Of a DNA stretch of 64,000 bases, positions 45,255 to 57,418 are shown in pieces (the stretch's first letter is position 1; each line of letters starts with the position of its first letter). The stretch is from Persicaria tinctoria (taxonomy: Eukaryota; Streptophyta; Magnoliopsida; Caryophyllales; Polygonaceae). The notes beneath the pieces are model-generated. The model made no database searches, had not been told where the DNA came from, and saw only the letters and a program-made list of their open reading frames with translations. The position numbers and the translations under genes were made by a program. The DNA lies in the NCBI GenBank assembly GCA_037127255.1, contig JBANSL010000020.1:64792598-64856597 (forward strand), given 5' to 3'.

Positions 45255-48190
45255 CCACCTTATTGGTTATTTTAAAGCTACACACAAATTTTCAGCCCTT
45301 TTGGAGTACTAGAGATCGCACTTCCTTCATTAACCCGAAATATACCACAAAAATACAAGCTGAATTGCAAATCTCACGTGGTAAGCTGGTCGTATTAGCC
45401 TCTAAATTACCATTTTTAGCATTTCCCCACCTTATTGGTTATATTAAAGATACCCACAAAGTTTAAGCCCTTTTAGAGCACTAGAGATGACACTTCCTTC
45501 ATTAACACAAAATCTCCCACAAAAATACAAGCCGTGTTACAAATCTCACGCGGTAAGCTAATCGTATTAGCATCGAAATTCCCATTTTTTAGCGTTTCCC
45601 CACCTTATTGGTTATTTTAAAGCTACACACAAATTTTCAGCCCTTTTGGAGCACTAGAGATCGCACTTCCTTAATTAACCCGAAATCTCCCACAAAAATA
45701 CAAGCCGTGTTGCAAATCTCACGCGGTAAGGTGACTGAATTAGCCTCCAAATTCCAATTTTTTAGCGTTTACCCACCTTATTGGTGATATTAAAGCTACC
45801 CACAAAGTTTCAGCCATTTTGGAGCACTAGAGATGCCACTTACTTAATTAACCCGAAATCTCCCACAAAAATACAAGCCGTGTTGCAAATCTCACTCGGT
45901 AAGCTGATCGTATTAGCCTCCAAATTCCCATTTTTTAGCGTTTCCCCACCTTATTGGTTATATTAAAGCTACCCACAAAGTTTCGGCCCTTTTGGAGCAC
46001 TAGAGATGGCACTTCCTTCATTAACCCGAAATCTCTCACAAAAATAAAAGTTGTGTTGCAAATCTCATGCGGTAACCTGATCGCATTAGCCTCAAAATTC
46101 CGATTTTTTGGCGTTTCCTCACCTTTTCTGTTATATTAGAGCTACCCACAAAGTTTCAGCCCTTTTGGAGCACTAGAGATGGCGATTTCTTCATTAACCC
46201 GAAATTTCCCCCCAAAAATACAAGCCGTGTTGCAAATCTCACGCGTTAAGCTGATCGTATTAGCCTCCAAATTACCATTTTTTGGCGTTTCCCCACCTTA
46301 TTGGTTATATTAAAGCAATCCAAAAAGTTTCAGCCATTTTGGAGCACTAGAGATGCCACTTCCTTCATTAACCCGAAATATACCAAAAAAATACAAGCCG
46401 TGTTGCAAATCTCACGCGGTAAGCTGATCGTATTAGCCGCCAAATTCCCATTTTTTAGCGTTTCCCCACCCTATTGGTTATATTAAAGACACACACAAAG
46501 TTTCAGCCCTTTCGGAGCACTAGAGATGACACTTCCTTCTTTAACCCGAAATCTCCCAAAAAAATACAAGCCGTGTTGCAAATCTCACGCGGTAAGCTGA
46601 TTCTATTAGCCTCCAAATTCCCATTTTTTAGTGTTTCCCCACCTTATTGGTTATTTTAAAGCTATACACAATTTTTCAACCCTTTTGGAGCACTAGAGAT
46701 CGCACTTCCTTCATTAACCCGAAATATACCACAAAAATACAAGCTGAATGGCAATTCTCACGTGGTAAGCTGGTCGTATTAGCCTCTAAATTCCCATTTT
46801 TAGCATTTCCCCACCTTATTGGTTATATTAAAGATACCCACAAAGTTTCAGCCCTTTTAGAGCACTAGAGATGACACTTCCTTCATTAACCCAAAATCTC
46901 CCACAAAAATACAAGCCGTGTTGCAAATCTCACGCGGTAAGCTAATCGTATTAGCCTCCAAATTCCCATTTTTTAGCGTTTCCCCACCTTATTGGTTATA
47001 TTAATTCTACCCACAAAGTTTCTGCCCTTTTGGAGCACTTGAGATGGAACTTCCTTTATTAACCCGAAATCTCCTTCAAAAATACAAACCGTGTTGCAAA
47101 TCTCACGCGGTAAGATGGTCGTATTAGCCTCCAAACTCCCATTTTTTAGCGTTTCCCCACCTTATTTGTTATATTAAAGATACACACAAAGTTTCAGCCC
47201 TATTGGAGCACTAGAAATAACACTTCCTTAATTAACCCGAAATCTCCCAAAAAAATACAAACCGTGTTGCAAATCTCAGGCGGTAAGCTGATCGTATTTG
47301 CCGCCAAATTCCCATTTTTTAGTGTTTCCCCACCCTATTGGTTATATTAAAGATACACACAAAGTTTCAGCCCTTTTGGCGCACTAGAGATCACACTTCC
47401 TTCATTAACCCGAAATCTACCACAAAAATACAAGCTGTGTTGCAAATCTCATGCGGTAACCTGATCGTATTAGCCTCCAAATTCCGATTTTTTAGCGTTT
47501 CCTCACCTTTTAGGTTATATTAGAGCTACCCACAAACTTTCAGCCCTTTTGGAGCACTAGAGATGACGCTTCCTTCATTAACCCGAAATCTCCCCCAAAA
47601 ATACAAGCCGTGTTGCAAATCTCACGCGGTAAGCTGATCGAATTAGCCTCCAAATTCCCATTTTTTGGCATTTCCCCACCTTATTGCTTATATTAAAGCA
47701 ACCCAAAAAATTTCAGCAACTTTGGAGCACTAGAGATGGCACTTCTTTCATTAACCCGAAATCTCCCAAAAAATACAAGCTGTGTTGCAAATCTCACGCG
47801 TTAAGTTGGTCGTGTTAGCCTCCAAATTTCCATTTTTTAGCGTTTCCCCACCATATTGGTTATATTAAAAGAACCCACAACGTTTCAGCCCTTTTGGAGC
47901 ACTAAAGAAGGCACTTCTTTTATTAACCCGAAATCTCCCACAAAAATACAAGCCGTGTTGCAAATCTCACGCGGTAAGCTGATCGTATTAGCCGCCAAAT
48001 TCCTAGTTTTTAGCGTTTCCCCACCCTATTGGTTATATTAAAGAAACACACAAAGTTTCAGCCCTTTCGGAGCACTAGAGATGACACTTCCTTCATTAAC
48101 CCGAAATCTCCCAAAAAAATACAAGCCGTGTTGCAAATCTCACGCGGTAAGCTGATTGTATTAGCCTCCAAATTCCCATTTTTTAGTGTT
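45255..48190 (+). repeat. Higher-order repeat copy 1 (17 monomers)
   Basis: Monomer variants recur in the same order as in 48190-51475. Start-to-start distance is about 2937 bp on the left side (45263 to about 48200), then 3111 bp (45781/48892, 45954/49065, 46301/49412, 46474/49585, 46647/49758). The change equals one monomer and falls at about 45609-45780. Confidence 0.75.
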
Positions 48191-51100
48191 TCCCCACCAT
48201 ATTAATTATTTTAAAGCAACACACAAATTTCCAGCCCTTTTGGAGCAATAGAGATCGCACTTCCTTCATTAACCTGAAATATACCACAAAAATACAAGCT
48301 GAATTGCAAATCTCACTTGGTAAGCTGGTCGTATTAGCCTCTAAATTCCCATTTTTAGCATTTCCCCACCTTATTGGTTATATTAAAGATACCCACAAAG
48401 TTTCAACCCTTTTAGAGCACTAGAGATGCCACTTCCTTCATTAACACAAAATCTCCCACAAAAATACAAGTCGTGTTGCAGATCTCACGCGGTAAGCTAA
48501 TCGTATTAGCATCGAAATTCCCATTTTTTAGCGTTTCCCCACCTTATTGGTTATTTTAAAGCTACACACAAATTTTCAGCCCTTTTGGAGCACTAGAGAT
48601 CGCACTTCCTTCATTAACCCGAAATCTACCACAAAAATACAATCTGTGTTGCAAATCTCACGTGGTAAGCTGATCGTATTAGCCTCCGAATTCCTATTTT
48701 TTGGCGTTTCCCAATTTGTTGGTTACATTAAAGCTACACACAAAGTTTCAGCCATTTTGGAGCACTAGAGATGACACTTCCTTAATTAACCCGAAATCTC
48801 CCACAAAAATACAAGCCGTGTTGCAAATCTCACGCGGTAAGGTGACCGAATTAGCCTCCAAATTCCAATTTTTTAGCGTTTACCCACCTTATTGGTGATA
48901 TTAAAGCTACCCAAAAAGTTTCAGCCATTTTGGAGCACTAGAGATGCCACTTACGTCATTAACCCGAAATCTCCCACAAAAATACAAGCCGTGTTGCAAA
49001 TCTCACGCAGTAAGCGGATCGTATTAGCCTCCAAATTCCCATTTTTTAGCGTTTCCCCACCTTATTGGTTATATTAAAGCTACCCACAAAGTTTCGGCCC
49101 TTTTGGAGCACTAGAGATGGCACTTCCTTCATTAACCCGAAATCTCTCACAAAAATAAAAGTTGTGTTGCAAATCTCATGCGGTAACCTGATCGTATTAG
49201 CCTCAAAATTCCGATTTTTTGGCGTTTCCTCACCTTTTCAGTTATATTAGAGCTACCCACAAAGTTTCAGCCCTTTTGGAGCACTAGAGATGGCGCTTCC
49301 TTCATTAACCCGAAATCTCTCCCCAAAAATACAAGCCGTGTTGCAAATCTCACGCGGTAAGCTGATCGTATTAGCCTCCAAATTCCCATTTTTTGGCGTT
49401 TCCCCACCTTATTGGTTATATTAAAGCAACCCACAAAGTTTCAACCATTTTGGAGCACTAGAGATGCCACTTCCTTCATTAACCCGAAATATACCAATAA
49501 AATACAAGTCGTGTTGCAAATCTCACGCGGTAAGCTGATCGTATTAGCCTCCAAATTCCCATTTTTTAGCGTTTCCCCATCCTATTGGTTATATTAAAGA
49601 GACACACAAAGTTTCAGCCCTTTCGGAGCACTAGAGATGACACTTCCTTCATTAACCCGAAATCTCCCAAAAAAATACAAGCCGTGTTGCAAGTCTCACG
49701 CGGTAAGCTGATTCTATTAGCCTCCAAATTCCCATTTTTTAGTGTTTCCCCACCTTATTGGTTATTTTAAAGCTATACACAAATTTTCAACCCTTTTGGA
49801 GCACTAGAGATCGCACTTCCTTCATTAACCCGAAATATACCACAAAAATACAAGCTGAATTGCAAATCTCACGTCGTAAGCTGGTCGTATTAGCCTCTAA
49901 ATTCCCATTTTTAGCATTTCCCCACCTTATTGGTTATATTAAAGATACCCACAAAGTTTCAGCCCTTTTAGAGCAATAGAGATGACACTTCCTTCATTAA
50001 CCCAAAATCTCCCACAAAAATACAAGCCGTGTTGCAAATCTCACGCGGTAAGCTAATCGTATTAGCCTCCAAATTCCCATTTTTTAGCGTTTCCCCACCT
50101 TATTGGTTATATTAATGCTACCCACAAAGTTTCTGCCCTTTTGGAGCACTTGAGATGGAACTTCCTTTATTAACCCGAAATCTCCTTCAAAAATACAAAC
50201 CGTGTTGCAAATCTCACGCGGTAAGATGGTCGTATTAGCCTCCAAACTCCCATTTTTTAGCGTTTCCCCACCTTATTTGTTATATTAAAGATACACACAA
50301 AGTTTCAGCCCTATTGGAGCACTAGAAATAACACTTCCTTAATTAACCCGAAATCTCCCAAAAAAATACAAACTGTGTTGCAAATCTCACGCGGTAAGCT
50401 GATCGTATTTGCCGCCAAATTCCCATTTTTTAGTGTTTCCCCACCTTATTGGTTATATTAAAGATACACACAAAGTTTCAGCCCTTTTGAAGCACTAGAG
50501 ATCACACTTCCTTCATTAAACCGAAATCTACCACAAAAATACAAGCTGTGTTGCAAATCTCATGCGGTAACCTGATCGTATTAGCCTCCAAATTCTGATT
50601 TTTTAGCGTTTCTTCACCTTTTCGGTTATATTAGAGCTACCAACAAAGTTTCAGCCCTTTTGGAGGACTAGAGATGACGCTTCCTTCATTAACCCGAAAT
50701 CTCCCGCAAAAATACAAGCCGTGTTTTAAATCTCACGCGGTAAGCTGATCGAATTAGCCTCCAAATTCCCATTTTTTGGCATTTCCCCACCTTAATTCTT
50801 ATATTAAAGCAACCCACAAAGTTTCAGCCACTTTGGAGCACTAGAGATGGCACTTTTTTCATTAACCCGAAATCTCCCACAAAAATACAAGCTGTGTTGC
50901 AAATCTCACGCGGTAAGTTGGTCGTGTTAGCCTCCAAATCGCCATTTTTTAGCGTTTCCCCACCATATTGGTTATATTAAAATAACCCACAAAGTTTCAG
51001 CCCTTTTGGAGCACTAAAGAAGGCACTTCTTTTATTAACCCGAAATCTCCCACAAAAATACAAGCCGTGTTGCAAATCTCACGCGGTAAGCTGATCGTAT

Positions 51101-51475
51101 TAGCCGCCAAATTCCCATTTTTTAGCGTTTCCCCACCCTATTGGTTACATTAAAGCTACACACAAAGTTTCAGCCACTTTGGAGCACTAGAGATGGCACT
51201 TCTTTCATTAACCCGAAATCTCCCACAAAAATACAAGCTGTGTTGCAAATCTCACGCGGTAAGTTGGTCGTGTTAGCCTCCAAATTGGAATTTTTTAGCG
51301 TTTCCCCACCATATTGGATATATTAAAATAACCCACAAAGTTTCAGCCCTTTTGGAGCACTAAAGAAGGCACTTCTTTCATTAACCCGAAATCTCCCAAA
51401 AAAATACAAGCCGTGTTGCAAATCTCACGCGGTAAGCTGATTGTATTAGCCTCAAAATTCCCATTTTTTAGTGTT
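48190..51475 (+). repeat. Higher-order repeat copy 2 (19 monomers)
   Basis: Matches copy 1 with one extra monomer at about 48720, and has a further monomer gained near 51141, since 48547 pairs with 51832 at 3285 bp rather than 3111. Monomers at 50794-51140 and 51141-51310 repeat the same GCCACTTTGGAGCACTAGAG/AAGTTGGTCGTGTTAGCC variant. Confidence 0.7.
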
Positions 51476-52060
51476 TCCCCACCTTATTGGTTATTTTAAA
51501 GCAACACACAAATTTTCAGCCCTTTTGGAGCACTAGAGATCGCACTTCCTTCATTAACCCGAAATATACCATAAAAATACAAGCTGAATTGCAAATCTCA
51601 CTTGGTAAGCTGGTCGTATTAGCCTCTAAATTCCCATTTTTAGCATTTCCCCACCTTATTTGTTATATTAAGGATACCCACAAAGTTTCAGCCATTTTAG
51701 AGCACTAGAGATGACACTTCCTTCATTAACACAAAGTCTCCCACAAAAATACAAGCCGTGTTGCAAATCTCACGCGGTAAGCTAATCGTATTAGCATCGA
51801 AATTCCCATTTTTTAGCGTTTCCCCACTTTATTGGTTATTTTAAAGCTACACACAAATTTTCAGCCTTTTTGGAGCACTAGAGATCGCACTTCCTCCATT
51901 AACCCGAAATCTACCACAAAAATACAAGCTGTGTTGCAAATCTCACGTGGTAAGCTGATCGTATTAGCCTTCGAATTCCCATTTTTTGGCGTTTCCCAGC
52001 TTATTGGTTATATTAAAACAACCCACAAAGTTTCAGCCATTTTGGAGCACTAGAGATGGC
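51476..52060 (+). repeat. Higher-order repeat copy 3 (partial)
   Basis: Three to four monomers repeat the start of copies 1 and 2 (51487 pairs with about 48200 and 45263; 51832 with 48547) before the order is lost. Confidence 0.6.
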
Positions 52061-54337
52061 ACTTCCTTCATTAACCCGAAATCTCCCACAAAAATACAAG
52101 GTGTGTTGCAAATCTCACGCAGTAAGCTGGTCGCATTAGCCTCCAAATTCCCATATTTAGCATTTCCCCACCTTATTGGTTATATTAAAGCTACCCAAAA
52201 AGTTTCAGCCCTTTTGGAACATTAGAGATGCCACTTCCTTAATTAACCTGAAATCTCCCCCAAAAATACAAGCCGTGTTGAAAATCTCACGCAGTAAGCT
52301 GATCTTATAAGCCTCCGAATTCCTATTTTTTAGCGTTTCCCCACCTTATTGGCTACATTAAAGCTAACCACAAAGTTTCAGCGCTTTTGGAGCACTAGAG
52401 ATGGCACTTCCTTCATTAACCCGAAATCTCCCACAAAAATGCAAGCCGTGTTGCAAATCTCACGCGATAAGCTGATCGTATTAGCCTCAAAATTCCCATT
52501 TTTTTAGCGTTTCCCCACCTTATTGGTTATATTAAAGCTACACACAAAGTTTCAGCCCTTTTGGAGCACTAGAGATGACACTTCTTTAATTAACCCGAAA
52601 TCTCCCACAAAAATACAAGTCGTGTTGCACATCTCATGCGGTAAGCGGGTCGTATTAGCCTCCAAATTCTCATTTTTAGCTTTTCTCCACCTTATTGGTG
52701 ATATTAAAGCTACCCACAAAGTTTCAGCCATTTTGAAACACTAGAGATAACACTTCCTTCATTAACCCGAAATTTACCACAAAAATTAAAGCCGTGTTGC
52801 AAATCTCAAGCGGTAAGCTGATCGTATTAGCCTCCAAATTCCCATTTTTTAGTGTTTCCCCATTTTATTGGTTATATTAAAGCTACCCAAAAAGTTTCAG
52901 CCGTTTTGGAGCACTAGAGATGGCACTTCCTTCATTAACCCGAAATCTTCACAAAAATACACGCCGCGTTGCAAATCTCACGCGGTAAGCTGATCGTGTT
53001 AGCCTCCAAATTCCCATTTTTTAGCGTTTCCCCACTTTATTGGTTATAGTAAAGCTACCCACAAAGTTTCAGCCCTTTTCGAGCACTAGAGATGGAACTT
53101 CCTTCATTAACCCGAAATCTCCGACAAAAATACAAGCCGTGTTGCAAATCTCACGCGGTAAGCTGGTCGTATTAGCCTCCAAATTCCAATTTTTTAGCGT
53201 TTCCCCACTTTATTGGTGAAATCAAAGCAACCCAAAAAGTTGCAGCCCTTTTGGAGCACTAGAGATGGCACTTCCTTCATTAACCCGAAATCTTCTAAAA
53301 AATACAAGCCGTTTTGCAAATCTCACGCGGTAAGCTGATCGTATTAGCCTCCAAATTCCCATTTTTTAACGTTTCCCCACCTTATTGGTTATATTAAAGC
53401 AACCCACAAAGTTTCAGCTCTTTTGGAGCACTAGAGATGGCACTTCTTTCATTAAACCGAAATCTCCCACAAAAATACAAGCTGTGTTGCAAATCTCACG
53501 CGGTAAGCTATTCGTATTAGCCTCTAAATTCCCATTTTTTAGCGTTTCCCCACCTTATTGGTTATATTAAAGCTATCCACAATGTTTCAGCTATTTGGGA
53601 GCACTAGAGAGATTCCACTTCCTTCATTAACCCGAAATCTAACACAAAAATACAAACCGTGTTTCAAATCTCACGCGGTAAGCTAATCGTATTAGCCTCC
53701 AAATTCCCATTTTTTAACGTTTCCCCACCTTATTTGTTATATTAAAGCTACCCACAATATTTCAGCCCTTTTGGAGCACAAGAGATGGCACTTCCTTCAT
53801 TAACCCGAAATCTCCAACAAAAATACAAACCGGTGTTGTAAATCTAATGCAGTAAGCTGGTCGTATTAGCCTCCAAATTCCCATTTTTAAGTGTTTACCC
53901 ACCTTATTGGTGATATTAAAGTTACTCATAAAGTTTCAGCCATTTTTGAGCACTAGAGATGACACTTCCTTCATTAACCCGAAATCTACTAAAAAAATAC
54001 AAGCTGTATTGGAAATCTCAGGCGGTAAGCTGATCATATTAGCCTCTAAATTCCCAATTTTTAGCTTTTCCCCACCTTATTGGTTATATTAAAGCTACCC
54101 ACAAAGTTTCAGCCCTTTTGGAGCACTAGAGATGACACTTCCTTCATTAACCCGAATTCTCCCACAAAAATACAAGTCGTGTTGCAAATCTCACGCGGTA
54201 AGCATATTTTATTAGCCTCCAAATTTCCATTTTTTAGCGTTTCCCTACCTTATTGGCTATATTAAAGCTACCCACAATGTTTTATCCCTTTTAGAGCTTT
54301 AGAGATGACACCTTCTTCATTAACCCAAAATCGCCCA

Positions 54338-54510
54338 AAATACGAATCGGGGCCAAATGGTCAAAAAATGAATTCTTTCGAAACTCGGATTTTTTCAGCC
54401 GATTCATACTCAAATACCATATGAAACATATACGACGAATAACAGACCATTTGGATCCCCCAGGGTCGGGTTTCACGGCGTCCGTTTACTTAGGTCGTCG
54501 CGAAAACTAG
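54338..54510 (+). repeat. Non-satellite remnant embedded in the array, copy 2
   Basis: Nearly identical to 45030-45190 at an offset of 9308 bp, with a handful of substitutions (GGATCCCCCAGGG for GGAGCCCCCAGGG). The flanking monomers from about 43900 to 45190 and 53205 to 54500 match as well, so the remnant was copied as part of a 1.3-kb block. Confidence 0.8.
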
Positions 54511-56855
54511 ATCGTATTGGTCTTCAAATTCCCATTTTTTAGCATTTCCCAACTTATTGGTGATACCAAAGCTACCCACAAAGGTTCATCCCTTTTGGAG
54601 CACTAGAGATGTCACTTCCTTCGTTAACCCGAAGTCTCCCATAAAAATACAAGCCGTGTTGCAAATCTCACGTAGTATGCTGATCGTATTAGCCTCCAAA
54701 TTCCCATTTTTTAGCGTTTCCCCACCTTATTGGTTATTTTAAAGCTACATACAAAGTTTTAGCTTTTTTGGAGCACTAGAGATAACACTTCCTTCATTTA
54801 CCCGAAATCTACCACAAAAATACAAGCTGTGTAGCAAATCTCACGCGGTAAGCTGATCGTATTAGCCTCGAAATTCCCATTTTTAGCGTTTCCCCACCTA
54901 ATTGGTTATATTAAAGCTACCTCCAAAGTTTCAGCCCTTTTGGAGCACTAGAGATGGCGCTTCCTTTATTAACCCGAAATCTCCCCCAAAAATACAAGCC
55001 GTGTTGCAAATCTCACGCGGTAAGCTGATCGTATTAGCCTCCAAATTCCTATTTTTTAGAGTTTCCCCAATTTATTGGTTACATTAAAGCTACCCACAAA
55101 GTTTCAGCCCTTTTGGAGCAATAGAGATGACACTTCCTTAATTAACCCGAAATCTCCCACAAAAATACAAGCCGTGTTGCAAATCTCACGCGGTAAGGTA
55201 ATCGAATTAGCCTCCAAATTTCCATTTTTTAGCGTTTCCCCACCTTATTGGTGATATTAAAGCAACCCACAAAGTTTCAGCCATTTTGGAGCACTAGAGA
55301 TGCCACTTACTTCATTAACCCGAAATCTCCCACAAAATACAAGCCGTGTTGCAAATCTCACGCGGTAAACTGATCGTATTAGCCTCCAAATTCTCATTTT
55401 TTAGTGTTTCCCCACCTTATTGGTTATATTAAAGCTACCCACAAAGTTTCAGCCCTTTTGGAGCACTAGAGATGACACTTCCTTAATTAATCCGAAATCT
55501 CCCAAAAAAATACAAGCCGTGTTGCAAATCTCACGTGGTAAGTTGATCTTATTAGCCTCCAAATTCCCATTTTTCTAGTGTTTCCCCACCTTATTGGATA
55601 TATTAAAGCAACCCACAAAGTTTCAGCCCTTTTGGAGCAATAGAGATGACACTTCCTTCATTAACCTTAAATCTCCCACAAAAATACAAGTTGTGTTGCA
55701 AATCTCACCTGACAAGCTGGTCGTATTAGCCTCTAAATTCCCATTTTTAGCCTTTTCCCACCTTATTGTTTATATTAAAGATACCCACAAAGTTTCAGCC
55801 CTTTTGGAGCACTAGAGATGAAACTTCCTTCATTAACCCAAAATCTCCCACAAAAATACAAGCCGTGTTGCAAATCTCACCTGGTAAGCTGATCGTATTA
55901 GCCTCCAAATTCCCATTTTTTAGCGTTTCCCCACCTTATTGGTTATTTTAAAGCTACACACAAATTTTCAGCCCTTTTGGGGCACTAGAGATTGCACTTC
56001 CTTCATGAACCCGAAATCTACCACAAAAATACAAGCTGTGTTGCAAATCTCATGCCGTAACCTGATCGTATTAGCCTCCAAATTCCGATTTTTAGCGTTT
56101 CCTCACCTATTCGGTTATATTAGAGCTACCCATAATGTTTCAGCCCTTTTGGAGCACTAGAGATGACGCTTCCTTCATTAACCTGAAATCTCCCCCAAAA
56201 ATACAAGCCGTGTTGCAAATCTCATGCGGTAAGCTGATCGTATTAGCCTCCAAATTCCCATTTTTGGCGTTTCCCCACCTTATTGGTTATATTAAAGCTA
56301 CCCTACAAGTTTCAGCCCTTTTGGAGCACTAGAGATGACACTTCCTTCATTAATCCGAAATCTGCTACAAAAATACAATCTGTGTTGCAAATCTCACGCT
56401 GTAAGTTGATCGTATTAGTCGCCAAATTCCCATTTTTTAGCGTTTCCCCACCCTATTGGTTATATTAAAGATACACACAAAGTTTAAGCCCTTTTGGAGC
56501 ACTAGAGATGACACTTCCTTCATTAACCCGAAATCTCCCAAAAAAATACAAGCAGTGTTGCAAATCTCACGCGGTAAGCTGATTGTATTAGCCTCCAAAT
56601 TCCCATTTTTTAGTGTTTCCCCACCTTATTGGTTATATTAAAGCAACCCACAAAGTTTCAGCCCTTTTGGAGCAATAGAGATGACACTTCCTTCATTAAC
56701 CCGAAATCTTCCCCAAAAATACAAGCCGTGTTGCAAATCTCACGCGGAAAGCTGATTGTATTAGCCTCTAAATTCCCATTTTTTAGTGTTTACCCACCTT
56801 ATTGATTACATTAAAGCTACCCACAAAGTTTCAGCCCTTTTGGAGCACTAGATAT

Positions 56856-57418
56856 TAGGGGTGGGCACAAATCCCACAAATCCCGGTCCCGTCCCGGTCC
56901 CGGTGGGATTTTGGAAGAAAATAGTAATTCCCGTCCCGGTCCCGTCCCGCAAAAATTATGCGGGACGGGACGCGGGACGGCCCGTCTCAATCCTGCAAAT
57001 CCCGTCCCGTCCCGCATATATATAAAATAATGTAATAATATATATAATATATGTATTAGATAATGTAATCTCGCAAATTATGTAGCATGTATTATACTAT
57101 GTCATATATATAATATATATGAGCTAGATTACATATATAGTGTGTATACACACTGTAATGCAAGAGAGAAAGGGAAGATTTTAGCCCCAGCCGGCCAGTC
57201 CCCATCGACAAGCTATATACACTGCACTGTGAAAATATACACTGTCACACTATATTATATATGTATGTAAATACTAAAATATGATTTTTTTTTATAGATT
57301 TATATGTGTTATGTCTTCAAAAATTGCAAAATATATGAGAATTTTTTTGCTTTTTATAATCTTTTTAATTTGAGGGACAAGGTCCGTCCCGTCCCGTCCC
57401 GTCCCGCGCCCACCCCTA
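56856..57418. mobile_element. Non-autonomous hAT inserted in the satellite
   Basis: Ends TAGGGGTGGGC and GCCCACCCCTA are perfect 11-bp inverted repeats, flanked by a perfect 8-bp duplication CTAGATAT (56848-56855 and 57419-57426). Arms carry CCCGTCCCG repeats; the centre is TA-rich. 563 bp, no transposase. The satellite copy at 59665-59672 contains the same CTAGATAT uninterrupted, that is, an empty-site paralogue. Confidence 0.95.
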
